From: Methanobacteriaceae archaeon
GTDB lineage: Archaea; Methanobacteriota; Methanobacteria; Methanobacteriales; Methanobacteriaceae
Length of the DNA: 35,488 nucleotides
Direction of reading: 5' to 3'
NCBI GenBank assembly: GCA_020854915.1
Contig: JAHKLT010000018.1
Coordinates: forward strand, 1-35,488
Below are positions 1-7,372 of this stretch, piece after piece (the first letter of the stretch is position 1; the number at the start of each line of letters is the position of its first letter). Both the position numbers and the translations under genes were made by a program. The notes beneath the pieces are model-generated. The model was not told the origin of the DNA. It ran no database searches and worked only from the letters and a program-made list of their open reading frames with translations.

Positions 1-1
1 A

Positions 2-112
2 GCAGAACAATGGTACAGCAACAGCACAAAACACCAAAACAAGAAAAAATACAAAACAACACAAGGACTACTAGAATACCTAGCACTTAAAATGACAAAA
101 AACCAACTTTAA
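2..112 (+). CDS. 3' end of an unidentified gene, possibly a transposase
   Basis: An open frame enters from the left edge and gives 36 residues before a TAA, ending LALKMTKNQL. It is rich in Gln, Asn, Lys and Tyr. Its codons are C-ending (TAC, AAC, AGC, CAC) and use CTA for leucine, whereas neighbouring genes use TAT, AAT and TTA. That bias, and its place at the edge of a contig-like window, suggest a mobile-element gene. No family motif is visible, so transposase is only a guess. It could also be the tail of any horizontally acquired gene. Confidence 0.4.
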   Translation, partial: AEQWYSNSTKHQNKKKYKTTQGLLEYLALKMTKNQL

Positions 113-157
113 CAAAAAACTCCACAAAACTTTACAACCTCTTATAGACGAAAAAAG

Positions 158-165
158 TTTATATA
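158..165 (+). promoter_or_regulatory. TATA box of the arsR-type gene
   Basis: TTTATATA is preceded by a purine-rich BRE-like stretch (CGAAAAAAG). Transcription should begin about 26 bases downstream, essentially at the ATG at 187. No Shine-Dalgarno sequence precedes that ATG, so the message is probably leaderless. No clear dyad overlaps this promoter, unlike the one in front of the neighbouring ATPase gene. Confidence 0.6.
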
Positions 166-186
166 TTTTTATACAAATTATTATCT

Positions 187-540
187 ATGGGTAAAAATGA
201 AATCTGTGAAATAAAAAATATAAGAAAAGAATTAGTTGATGAAATTTCCAAAAAATTAGAACCTCATTCCTCAATGCATAATACAAGTGATTTATTTAAG
301 ATATTAAGTAACTGTACACGGGTTAGAATATTAGCAGCCCTTGATTATGAAGAACTTTGTGTATGTGAATTATCTGTTCTTTTAGATATAAGTCAATCAA
401 GTATTTCACACCAATTAAGACATTTAAGAAGTAGTAATTTAGTAAAATATAGAAAAGAAAACAAACAAATTTTTTATTCTTTAACAGATGATAATATAAT
501 CAAAATTATCAAAGAAGGAATAATTTGTGCTAATAAATAA
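187..540 (+). CDS. ArsR/SmtB-family metal-sensing repressor (CadC-like)
   Basis: A 117-residue winged-helix repressor of the ArsR/SmtB family. These proteins bind operator DNA as dimers and let go when they bind metal. The helix-turn-helix lies around residues 55-85 (DISQSSISHQLRHL, then a beta-wing). The metal site is visible as ELCVCEL, with Cys58 and Cys60. An N-terminal Cys7 is also present. The same spacing of cysteines forms the Cd/Pb site of staphylococcal CadC, although the second N-terminal cysteine (Cys11) is not seen here; Cys43 is extra. It lies directly upstream of a Cd/Zn efflux ATPase, which it most likely represses through the dyad at 663-682. A leaderless start at 187 fits the TATA box position. 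Metal specificity (Cd, Zn, Pb) is inferred from the motif and the neighbour. Confidence 0.9.
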   Translation: MGKNEICEIKNIRKELVDEISKKLEPHSSMHNTSDLFKILSNCTRVRILAALDYEELCVCELSVLLDISQSSISHQLRHLRSSNLVKYRKENKQIFYSLTDDNIIKIIKEGIICANK

Positions 541-657
541 AATAAACTATTTTAACTATTTTTAAATTATTTTATGCATATTTTTAGTGTTATTTGACTA
601 AAAACTTATTTTTTTTACATTATTAATCATTAATAATTCCAATAACAAAAAAAAAAC

Positions 658-682
658 TTTATATATGTTCATATGAATATAT
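658..682 (+). promoter_or_regulatory. TATA box with overlapping ArsR-type operator dyad (cadA promoter)
   Basis: The TATA box TTTATATA is at 658-665. It overlaps a 20-bp near-perfect palindrome at 663-682, ATATGTTCATATGAATATAT, whose halves pair at 9 of 10 positions. The dyad covers the end of the TATA box and runs to the predicted start site near 687, the usual position for a repressor that blocks TBP/TFB or polymerase. A second TTTATATA at 746-753 could drive a nearly leaderless transcript that escapes this operator. The 5' leader from the first promoter would be about 95 bases. Binding by the adjacent repressor is inferred. Confidence 0.65.
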
Positions 683-780
683 TATCATATGTAATTAGAA
701 AGTTTTTAAAAAAAATTAAAAATTTTCTAAAAAATAAAATTCAGATTTATATAAACTTAATTTTTTAAGAAGGGATTATA

Positions 781-2799
781 ATGGAAATAAACCAAGAAGA
801 CCATGAACATCAACACGATCATAGCTGCAGTTGTAGTCATGAACATGATGATTGTTGTGATGATAATCATGAAGTAGGTTGTTGCTGTGAGGCAAGTTTA
901 CTTGAAAATTTAGATGTAGATTACAAGCAGTCAAAAAAACCTTTAGTTGTTTTTGCAATAGGAATTGGAATATTTCTAATTGGAAATTTAATTAATTTAC
1001 TACCAAGTTCTGATTTTAATTTTTTAATTAGAGAATTATTATTTTTAATAATTGTTGTTTTTGTTGGAAAAGATATAATAAAAGATGGAATAAAATCTTT
1101 ATTTAAAGGAAAAATAAAAATTAGTCTGTTAATGACAATATCTGCATTTGCAACTTTTTTACTAGGTGATGGAAGTGAAGGTGCAATATTAATATTATTA
1201 TACTATTTAGCAGAATATTTAGAAGAATATGCGCTTGATAAATCTAAAAGATCTATTATAAACTTAATAAAATTAACACCAGATAAAGGAATTGTAAAAC
1301 AAGATGGTGAAAACATAGAAATTAATGTTGATGATATTAATATAGGAGATATTGTTATTGTTCATCCAGGAGATAAAATTCCAATCGATGGAAAAATAAT
1401 AAAAGGAAATACTTCTATAAATCAATCATCAATTACTGGTGAAAGTATACCTGTTAACAAGAAAATAAACGATGAAGTTTATGGATCAACAATTAATGAA
1501 GAAGGTTACATTGAAATAGAAGTTACAAAATCATCAAAAAACTCTGTTTTCTCAAAAATTATAGATTTAGTTAAAGAATCAGAAGATAAAAAAGCTAAAA
1601 TTGATTTATTTATTGATAAGTTTGCATCAATTTACACTCCTCTTGTAGTAATAATTGCTATTTTAATTGCAGTATTACCAACAATATTATTTAATGCATC
1701 TTTAACAGAATGGGCTTATAGAGCATTAGTTTTGTTAGTTATTTCTTGTCCTTGTGCATTAGCTATTTCAACACCTGTTTCAATGGTCTCATCTATTACT
1801 GCTGGAACAAAAAATGGAATTATAATTAAAGGAGGAAAATATATTGAAGAATTATCAAAAATCAAAGCTGTTCTATTTGATAAAACTGGAACTTTAACTG
1901 AAGGTAAATTAGAAATTGAAAATATTGTTCCATTAAATGGTTATACTAGTGAAGATTTAATTAAAATAGCTTGTTCTATAGAAAGTAAATCAAAACACCC
2001 AATAGCTAAAACTTTCAATGAATATTCTAAAAAAGAAAATATAAATTTATTAAATGTTGAAAATTTTAAATCCCTAACCGGAAAAGGTTTAGTTGGATAT
2101 ATTGATAGTGTTAAATATTGTGTTGGAAAAGAATCATTATTTAATGATAATTTAAATGAAAAAATAGATAAATTAAAAGATTTAAAATCATTTGATACCA
2201 AAACAAAAGTTATTATTGCAGATGAAAAAGAAATTATAGGTTTTATTTCACTCCAAGACAAATTGAAAGATAATAGTAAATCACTTATTAATAAACTTAA
2301 GTCATATAAAATAAAAACTATGATGCTTACAGGAGATAACAATAGAATTGCAAAAGAAGTAGCTATTAAAACTAATTTAGATGATTTTTATTCTAATTTA
2401 ATGCCCGAGGATAAATTAACAATTGTTCAAGAAATAGTAGATGAATACAAAGATGTTGCTATGATTGGTGATGGTGTAAATGATAGTCCTTCACTTGCAA
2501 AAGCAAATGTTGGAATAGCTATGGGTCTTGAAGGATCTGATGTTGCAGTTGAAACAGCAGATATAGTCCTTTTAGATGATAAACTATCAAAATTAGGTTT
2601 TTTAATAGATCTATCTAAAAAAACAATGAATATTATTAAACAAAATGTGATCTTATGTTTATTTATTAAAGGAGGATTAGCTATTTTAGGAGTTCTTGGT
2701 TTTATTAATTTATGGGTAGCTATTTTGGTTGGAGATATGGGTCTTACATTATTCGTTGTTGCAAATGCAATGAGACTTTCAAAATTAAAAACTATCTAA
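781..2799 (+). CDS. cadA: Cd2+/Zn2+-exporting P1B-type ATPase
   Basis: A 672-residue heavy-metal P-type ATPase that pumps divalent soft metals out of the cell using ATP. Visible motifs are TGES (219-222), the transmembrane metal site CPC (323-325), the phosphorylated Asp367 in DKTGTLTEGK, SKHPIAK, and the hinge GDGVNDSP (563-570). Lys630 in the seventh and Asp652 in the eighth membrane helix (GDMG followed by ANAMRL) match the ZntA/CadA (P1B-2) pattern, not the copper type. The usual N-terminal GMTCxxC domain is absent. Instead, residues 1-40 are packed with His and Cys. The ribosome binding site AAGAAGGG lies at 768-774. It is preceded by its likely regulator and overlaps the convergent endoQ gene by 15 bp at the 3' end. 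Confidence 0.95.
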   Translation: MEINQEDHEHQHDHSCSCSHEHDDCCDDNHEVGCCCEASLLENLDVDYKQSKKPLVVFAIGIGIFLIGNLINLLPSSDFNFLIRELLFLIIVVFVGKDIIKDGIKSLFKGKIKISLLMTISAFATFLLGDGSEGAILILLYYLAEYLEEYALDKSKRSIINLIKLTPDKGIVKQDGENIEINVDDINIGDIVIVHPGDKIPIDGKIIKGNTSINQSSITGESIPVNKKINDEVYGSTINEEGYIEIEVTKSSKNSVFSKIIDLVKESEDKKAKIDLFIDKFASIYTPLVVIIAILIAVLPTILFNASLTEWAYRALVLLVISCPCALAISTPVSMVSSITAGTKNGIIIKGGKYIEELSKIKAVLFDKTGTLTEGKLEIENIVPLNGYTSEDLIKIACSIESKSKHPIAKTFNEYSKKENINLLNVENFKSLTGKGLVGYIDSVKYCVGKESLFNDNLNEKIDKLKDLKSFDTKTKVIIADEKEIIGFISLQDKLKDNSKSLINKLKSYKIKTMMLTGDNNRIAKEVAIKTNLDDFYSNLMPEDKLTIVQEIVDEYKDVAMIGDGVNDSPSLAKANVGIAMGLEGSDVAVETADIVLLDDKLSKLGFLIDLSKKTMNIIKQNVILCLFIKGGLAILGVLGFINLWVAILVGDMGLTLFVVANAMRLSKLKTI

Positions 2800-3974
2800 A
2801 GTAGTTCTTTTTTCTAGTTCTCTTTTTTTATCTATATTTTTATCAAAATCAATACTACCATACTTTCCTCCACCACCAGGAGAAATATGCAAAGAGTTAT
2901 TCCTAAAAGAATCAATACCTACACTAAGATCTGAATCTATTTTTTTAATTTTATTTAATGGTGTATCTAATAATATATTTATTTCTGGACCAAAAGTATC
3001 AATTAATTTTTGCCATTTATTTTGGACAGTTTTTGTTGTAACACCTTTCTCATAAACCATACTAATAATTTCAGCAAGTGGCATTAAATGAATATATTTT
3101 CCTCTAAATTTAGGATGTTTTGGTGATTTTAAATCAGCTATTTCAGAAATTCTATAATCTACACCTTTTTTTATTCTTCCACCACATAAACATTTCATTT
3201 TATCTTCCTTAGCTATTAAAGGATCAATTATTTTGAAGCATTTGGTACAGCAGTCATGTGATATTTACCTAAGTTTGGTACTAACCCATAATTTACTTTA
3301 ATTTTCTTCTTATTTATTGCATTTTTTAATGAAGAGTATGAAATATCTTGAAGCTCAATTTGATTAAACTCCCTACCTAACCTATGTGGCCATGGAGAAT
3401 GTGCATCAGAATTTGAAAGAAATGGAAAATCTTTAAGTTCACTTACAGTATCAGCCATAAATGTATCAGCAGATAAACCAAGTTCAACAAAATCAACTTT
3501 ATTATCATAACAATCATAAATTTTATCATAAGACTTGTACATTCCAGTCCATGGCGTAAAAGCATGAGCAGGACCAATCATACAATCATATTCTTTAACT
3601 AAATCAAAAATTTCAGCACCATCTAATTTAGTCCTGGGCCTACCATCTTTAGTTTTATTATTAGAAGGCAATTTATCTGAAAGTTCCCTAGCTATTTCAA
3701 TATTTGGGATTATAATAAGATGGTGAATTTTATTTTTTCCTTCGATTTCTGTAGTTAAAACAAAATCAATATCTTCCCTTGAATAAATACCATCTCCTGA
3801 AGCACTTGTAGATTCTTCAATGATATTTAACCAGCCAGGATGTAATGCATCTCCAGTTCCTAAAAGATCTAAGCCTTTAAGTTTAGATTTTGAAGCAATA
3901 TTCTTAATAAGCATATCTTTAGAAGTTGCCATAGAAAAACAACTGTGAAGATGTAAATCTGAATTAATTAACAT
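2785..3974 (-). pseudogene. Endonuclease Q (EndoQ) gene split by a -1 frameshift
   Basis: Two pieces make up one endonuclease Q, a PHP-fold enzyme that nicks DNA 5' of deaminated bases and abasic sites. The first (3974 to 3228) encodes the PHP domain: DLHLHSCFS with Asp6, His8 and His10, a GTGD motif, GPAHAFTPW and SNSDAHS. It runs into TAA soon after GKYHMTA. Shifting frame near 3249 restores an uninterrupted path reading CTKCF and then MKCLCGGRIKKGV, a four-Cys zinc finger. The path continues into the second piece (3198 to 2785) with PLAEIIS and PGGGGKYG. One missing base explains everything: restored, the protein would be 396 residues, the normal length. No slippery heptamer is present, so a recent mutation or sequencing error is likelier than recoding. 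The C-terminus KRTTLDSF resembles an incomplete PCNA-binding PIP box. Confidence 0.85.
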
Positions 3975-4026
3975 ATATAAATAAATTGTAAAACTTAATA
4001 TTTAAATTGCTTTATTTAATTATAAA

Positions 4027-4050
4027 TTTAGGTATGCCAAAATATATAAA
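4027..4050 (+). promoter_or_regulatory. GGYATRCC-type operator fused to a TATA box (methyltransferase promoter)
   Basis: A semi-palindrome TTTAGGTATGCCAAAA (4027-4042) abuts the TATA box TATATAAA (4043-4050). The predicted start site is near 4072. The outline TTTxGGYATRCCxAAA resembles operators of the DtxR-type metal regulators. Almost the same element, including the AAAATATWTA that follows, occurs twice in front of copZ (25107-25122 and 25150-25165, read on the minus strand). The binding protein is unknown. Confidence 0.5.
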
Positions 4051-4082
4051 TGATATTTAATAAATATAATATTAGTGATAAA

Positions 4083-4889
4083 ATGAAAGTTGAATTAGAT
4101 AACATTGCTGAAACCATGTTAATTGCATTATATTGCAGAGCACGTGAAAGTGAAAAAAGCAATGGAATGATAAATGATGAAAAAGCTATAGAAATGGTTT
4201 CTAAAATTGATTATAACTTTTCGAATTTTGAAAATTCAAAAATGAGCCAATTAGGAGTTGCTTGTAGAACAAAAATATTAGATGAACAAACAAAAAAATT
4301 TATTAAAGAAAATCCTGATGGAGTTTGTGTATCCATAGGATGTGGACTAGATACAAGATTTAGTCGAGTAAATAATGGAAAAATAAAATGGTATGATCTA
4401 GACTTACCAGAAGTAATAAATATCAGAGAAAAATTTTTTGAAAATAGTGATCAACAAAAAATGATTAGTGAATCTATCTTTGATAGTAAATGGGTAAATG
4501 AAATAAATCATAAAGGAAAAAATGTTCTATTTATTTTTGAAGGAATTTTAATGTATTTTGATGAAAAAGAAGTTAAAGAAATAATAAAAATCATAGAAGA
4601 AAACTTTGAAAATGCATTAATATTGATGGAACTATCCTCTAAATTTATGATAAGATTTGGAAGTAGACATGAACTTGTTAAAAAAACAAATGCAACGTTT
4701 AAATGGGGTGTTAAAAAATCAAAAGATGTTGAAAAATTATCTAATAATATCAGACTAATAAATGAATGGTATTTATTTGATATATATAAAAACCAAGAAA
4801 CAACTTCAAAAAAGAACAAAATAGCTCTTTCAGTGATTTTACCAATATTTAATCAAATAAATAATAAAATAGCTTTATACAAAATTTAA
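4083..4889 (+). CDS. SAM-dependent O-methyltransferase, LCM/TcmP-like family
   Basis: A class I methyltransferase of the leucine carboxyl methyltransferase/TcmP type. The SAM-binding motif is VSIGCGLDTRF, followed by WYDLDLPEVI and the family signature FEGILMYF. These enzymes methylate small-molecule hydroxyl or carboxyl groups; the substrate here cannot be read from sequence. An in-frame ATG at 4050 would add 11 residues but lies inside the TATA box. The ATG at 4083 has the GTGATAAA ribosome binding site typical of this genome and gives 268 residues. The gene overlaps the convergent PAC2 gene by 4 bp. Its promoter carries the operator shared with the copper operon, so metal-responsive expression is possible. 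It stands alone, with no biosynthetic partners beside it. Confidence 0.8.
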   Translation: MKVELDNIAETMLIALYCRARESEKSNGMINDEKAIEMVSKIDYNFSNFENSKMSQLGVACRTKILDEQTKKFIKENPDGVCVSIGCGLDTRFSRVNNGKIKWYDLDLPEVINIREKFFENSDQQKMISESIFDSKWVNEINHKGKNVLFIFEGILMYFDEKEVKEIIKIIEENFENALILMELSSKFMIRFGSRHELVKKTNATFKWGVKKSKDVEKLSNNIRLINEWYLFDIYKNQETTSKKNKIALSVILPIFNQINNKIALYKI

Positions 4890-5656
4890 CCAATATACCT
4901 TAAATCATCAACATCTTGGTTAGACGATTTATTCATCATTTCTTGTTCCATTTGTTGAGCTTTTTCTAACATTTTTCTTGTTTCTTCAGCTCTTTCATCT
5001 AATTTTTCAGTATTAACTTCAATGGATAACAAATCTGATAATTTAATTAATATAGCTTCAGCTGCTTCAGCATCAATAAAGTACCCTGGAGTTTCTCCCA
5101 TTAAACAAGCCCCAACAATACCTTTACGTTTTCCAAGACCTAAAAATAAACCAGATGCCCCAATAATTCCACCATCATTATAACGAATTTCAATATCTGA
5201 TTCTTTTAAAAACTCAACCATTTCTACATCAGTAGCAGCACCTAAAATTTTAGGGTTTTCTACAGGTTGACCAGTAGCTATTCCACCTAAAGTATACATT
5301 GTATTAATATTAAATTTTTCAAGATAATTTAAAATATCCATACAAATTTCATATTGACCTTCACTAGATACACCTTGAGTATTTCCAACAAGAAAAATAA
5401 AGTCTTGTTTATTTTCCCCAAAATCCTTAAGATAATACAGTTCATTAATCATATTTTCTATCATACCTTCCTCACCAATAAATATCTGAGGAGGAAAATA
5501 AGGAGAATAAATTTCAGCGAACTTAGTAGCTTCCAATTCATCAATCATAGAATCAACAGCTAATTTACCAACATGCCCAATTCCAGGAAGGGCTTCTATA
5601 AGAATAGGATTATCTAATTCAATTTCTTCAATAACATTAATTTCTGTAGAACTCAT
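4886..5656 (-). CDS. Proteasome assembly chaperone (PAC2) family protein
   Basis: A 256-residue archaeal PAC2/COG2047 protein, related to eukaryotic proteasome assembly chaperones. It shows the family opening LIEALPGIGHVGKLAVD, a FLVGNTQG segment, TLGGIATG and GIIGASGLFLGLG. The C-terminal 45 residues (from about 210) are charged and likely helical or coiled-coil (ERAEETRKMLEKAQQMEQEM). Its precise role in methanogens is not established; binding to proteasome subunits or related ATPases is the family expectation. It is the last gene of the rpl44e-rps27e-aif2a-nop10 operon, 8 bp after nop10. Its ribosome binding site AGGTGAT overlaps the nop10 stop. This linkage to translation genes recurs in many archaea. 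Confidence 0.85.
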   Translation of the reverse strand: MSSTEINVIEEIELDNPILIEALPGIGHVGKLAVDSMIDELEATKFAEIYSPYFPPQIFIGEEGMIENMINELYYLKDFGENKQDFIFLVGNTQGVSSEGQYEICMDILNYLEKFNINTMYTLGGIATGQPVENPKILGAATDVEMVEFLKESDIEIRYNDGGIIGASGLFLGLGKRKGIVGACLMGETPGYFIDAEAAEAILIKLSDLLSIEVNTEKLDERAEETRKMLEKAQQMEQEMMNKSSNQDVDDLRYIG

Positions 5657-5664
5657 GAAATCAC

Positions 5665-5832
5665 CTAATTGTTCCTAGTTTGTCTTTTAAGTATTCTTCG
5701 ATATTTACCATATTTATCTTCAACAGAAAATTTAGGAGGGAAAATAACATTCAAATCTCCATTACATTTAGGACATTTATTTTGAATAGTATAAATCCCA
5801 CAAGAAGAACATTTTTTCATTTTCATTTTCAT
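5665..5832 (-). CDS. nop10: H/ACA ribonucleoprotein protein Nop10
   Basis: A 55-residue protein with a zinc ribbon (CSSCG, then CPKC) followed by FPPKFSVEDKYGKYRR, the hallmark of archaeal Nop10. Nop10 is a structural part of the H/ACA guide-RNA machine with Cbf5, Gar1 and L7Ae; it supports Cbf5 in pseudouridylating rRNA. Three ATGs lie close together at the 5' end. The first, at 5832, follows GTGATTAA, the same spacing seen before aif2a and cfbD, so it is taken as the start. It sits 16 bp after aif2a and 8 bp before the PAC2 gene, within the translation operon. Confidence 0.92.
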   Translation of the reverse strand: MKMKMKKCSSCGIYTIQNKCPKCNGDLNVIFPPKFSVEDKYGKYRRILKRQTRNN

Positions 5833-5848
5833 TTAATCACAAAAAAAG

Positions 5849-6643
5849 CTATTCTAATTCTCTTAAGAAAATTCCATTACCTTCAGATTCTTCAATAATA
5901 TCAATACATCTTTGAGCTGCTTTTTTTAAGCTTTTTTCAGCTTGAATATAATCAGTAGATTTAACAGTGATCCTATATCTTGGAGCACCAACAGATTGAA
6001 CTTTAATTTCTTCTTCCTCGTCCCCATTATCTTCAGCAGCTTTAAGTGATTTAATTATCACATCTACACCATTTGAATCAAATGTTTCAATATCAACATA
6101 TCCACTAATATGAACTTCAGGAGGAGTGATATTTTTATCAGCAATATCAACAATCACTTCAGCCCATTCTTTAGAGATTCCTTCATCAGTTAAAGATTTT
6201 ACACCTTCTTCAGAAGCAGTTTCAAATGCACCATAAATATCTCCAAAAATATCCATGAGTTTATATCCTACTTCTTTATAAGCACCATCTAAATCTTTAC
6301 CTAAAGACTTTGCAGCTAATTCTAAAAATTTTTCAGCTTTTTGTTCAATTTTCCATTGTTGAATCTTTTTAGTTCTTTGATCTTCCCTAATTCTTTTTAA
6401 TGAAGCATCAACATGACCCCTTTTAGGGTTAACTCTAAGAACACGGCAAACAATTTTCTGGTTTTCTTTAACATAATCCCTAATATTTTTAACCCAACCA
6501 GATGAAACTTCTGAAATATGAATAAAAGCTTCTTTACCTTTGTATTCTTCAAGTTTTGCAAAAGCGCCATAATTCAAAACTTTATAAACTGTTCCAACAA
6601 TAAGTTCTCCTTCACTTGGCCACTGTTGACTTTTTCTTACCAT
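5849..6643 (-). CDS. Translation initiation factor aIF2 alpha subunit
   Basis: A 264-residue aIF2-alpha, the subunit of the heterotrimeric initiation factor that helps place Met-tRNAi on the small ribosomal subunit. The N-terminal S1/OB domain is clear (about residues 10-85: [46 protein letters not shown]). A helical middle domain follows, then a C-terminal alpha/beta domain that contacts the gamma subunit. The length is normal. The start ATG follows a strong GGTGATTAA ribosome binding site. Its neighbours, S27e upstream and Nop10 downstream, are the classic archaeal arrangement. Confidence 0.96.
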   Translation of the reverse strand: MVRKSQQWPSEGELIVGTVYKVLNYGAFAKLEEYKGKEAFIHISEVSSGWVKNIRDYVKENQKIVCRVLRVNPKRGHVDASLKRIREDQRTKKIQQWKIEQKAEKFLELAAKSLGKDLDGAYKEVGYKLMDIFGDIYGAFETASEEGVKSLTDEGISKEWAEVIVDIADKNITPPEVHISGYVDIETFDSNGVDVIIKSLKAAEDNGDEEEEIKVQSVGAPRYRITVKSTDYIQAEKSLKKAAQRCIDIIEESEGNGIFLRELE

Positions 6644-6663
6644 TTAATCACCAAATAATAAAG

Positions 6664-6843
6664 TTAACTTAAAACTTGATCGATATGAGCCATAATTTTA
6701 CCTTTTGCTCCTTTAGATTTCATAATAGTTTTTCCACATATTATGCATTTAACATCAGAAGCAGCACGGTCAAAAATTACTTGTTCATTATCACAATCTA
6801 AACATTTTACTTTTAAAAAATTTCCTCTACCTTTACTAGTCAT
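6664..6843 (-). CDS. rps27e: 30S ribosomal protein S27e
   Basis: A 59-residue zinc-ribbon ribosomal protein. The two knuckles CLDC and CIIC are separated by DNEQVIFDRAASDVK, matching S27e, and the start MTSKGRGNFLKVKC is typical. It lies in the small ribosomal subunit. It sits 8 bp after rpl44e and 20 bp before aif2a in the same operon. The start at 6843 is preceded by AGGTGTTAT, which overlaps the end of rpl44e. Confidence 0.95.
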   Translation of the reverse strand: MTSKGRGNFLKVKCLDCDNEQVIFDRAASDVKCIICGKTIMKSKGAKGKIMAHIDQVLS

Positions 6844-6851
6844 AATAACAC

Positions 6852-7130
6852 CTATTTAGCTACAAATTCAGGTTTTCCTACTCTAAATGAATCTTTTATG
6901 TGAGATTTCCCACATTCTTTACATTTATATCTTAAATCCAATTTTTTAACAGGTTTATTTCCTGCAGGTAAAGGTCTTGGATAACCTCTGTAACCAGCAG
7001 TTACTCTTCTAAACTGTCTTTGTCCCCATTTCAATTCGCTAGCTTTTCTTTTTTTAGCAGTATGTAACTCATGAATTTGATGAGATTTACAATACGGACA
7101 ATATGTTCTTTTTTCCTTTGGCATTTTCAT
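6852..7130 (-). CDS. rpl44e: 50S ribosomal protein L44e
   Basis: A 92-residue ribosomal protein with a four-Cys zinc site (CPYC near the N-terminus; CKECGKSH near the C-terminus) and the internal family motif [22 protein letters not shown]. An upstream in-frame ATG at 7148 would add six residues, but it coincides with the predicted transcription start. The ATG at 7130 follows GAAGGTGTAAAA, a good ribosome binding site, and is chosen. This is the first gene of a five-gene translation operon. Confidence 0.94.
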   Translation of the reverse strand: MKMPKEKRTYCPYCKSHQIHELHTAKKRKASELKWGQRQFRRVTAGYRGYPRPLPAGNKPVKKLDLRYKCKECGKSHIKDSFRVGKPEFVAK

Positions 7131-7169
7131 TTTTACACCTTCATACATTATAAACGATTATTATAAATC

Positions 7170-7177
7170 TATTTAAA
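7170..7177 (-). promoter_or_regulatory. TATA box of the rpl44e translation operon
   Basis: Read on the minus strand, TTTAAATA is followed 26 bases later by the predicted start site near 7147. That leaves a leader of about 17 bases containing the AGGTG ribosome binding site of rpl44e. No operator-like dyad is evident. Confidence 0.45.
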
Positions 7178-7283
7178 CTGATAACTATCTTTACAAATTA
7201 AATCTTTAAAAAAAGTATTTTTTTAAAAAATATAAGAGATTAAACTTTATTGTAACAGTTAAAGTTTACACAAAGCACAAACC

Positions 7284-7305
7284 AAAATATTAGAAATAAT
7301 ATTTT
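7284..7305. terminator. Candidate hairpin after the PCNA-GINS genes
   Basis: AAAATATT and AATATTTT form a perfect 8-bp stem around a six-base loop (AGAAAT), 68 bp downstream of the GINS stop codon. T-rich stretches surround it on both strands. Archaeal termination relies mainly on U-tracts, so the hairpin may be incidental. The rest of this 240-bp gap holds only the rpl44e promoter. Confidence 0.25.
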
Positions 7306-7372
7306 TCGCTACCATAAATAGATACAATAATAAAATATGTTTTTAATATATATTTAAAGTTAATGGGAAAAA

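Noticed and set aside
1941-2342. 133-residue open frame antisense to cadA, and similar long antisense frames in trp, copA and ychF
   Set aside because: They mirror strongly conserved genes, have no promoter or ribosome binding site and no recognisable motifs.
3240-3260. Programmed -1 frameshift in endoQ
   Set aside because: The site (CATGACTGCTGTACC) has no slippery heptamer and no evident downstream stem, so a simple one-base deletion or sequencing error is preferred.
4050-4082. Upstream ATG for the methyltransferase
   Set aside because: It lies at the end of the TATA box, before the predicted transcription start; the ATG at 4083 has the genome's usual GTGATAAA signal.
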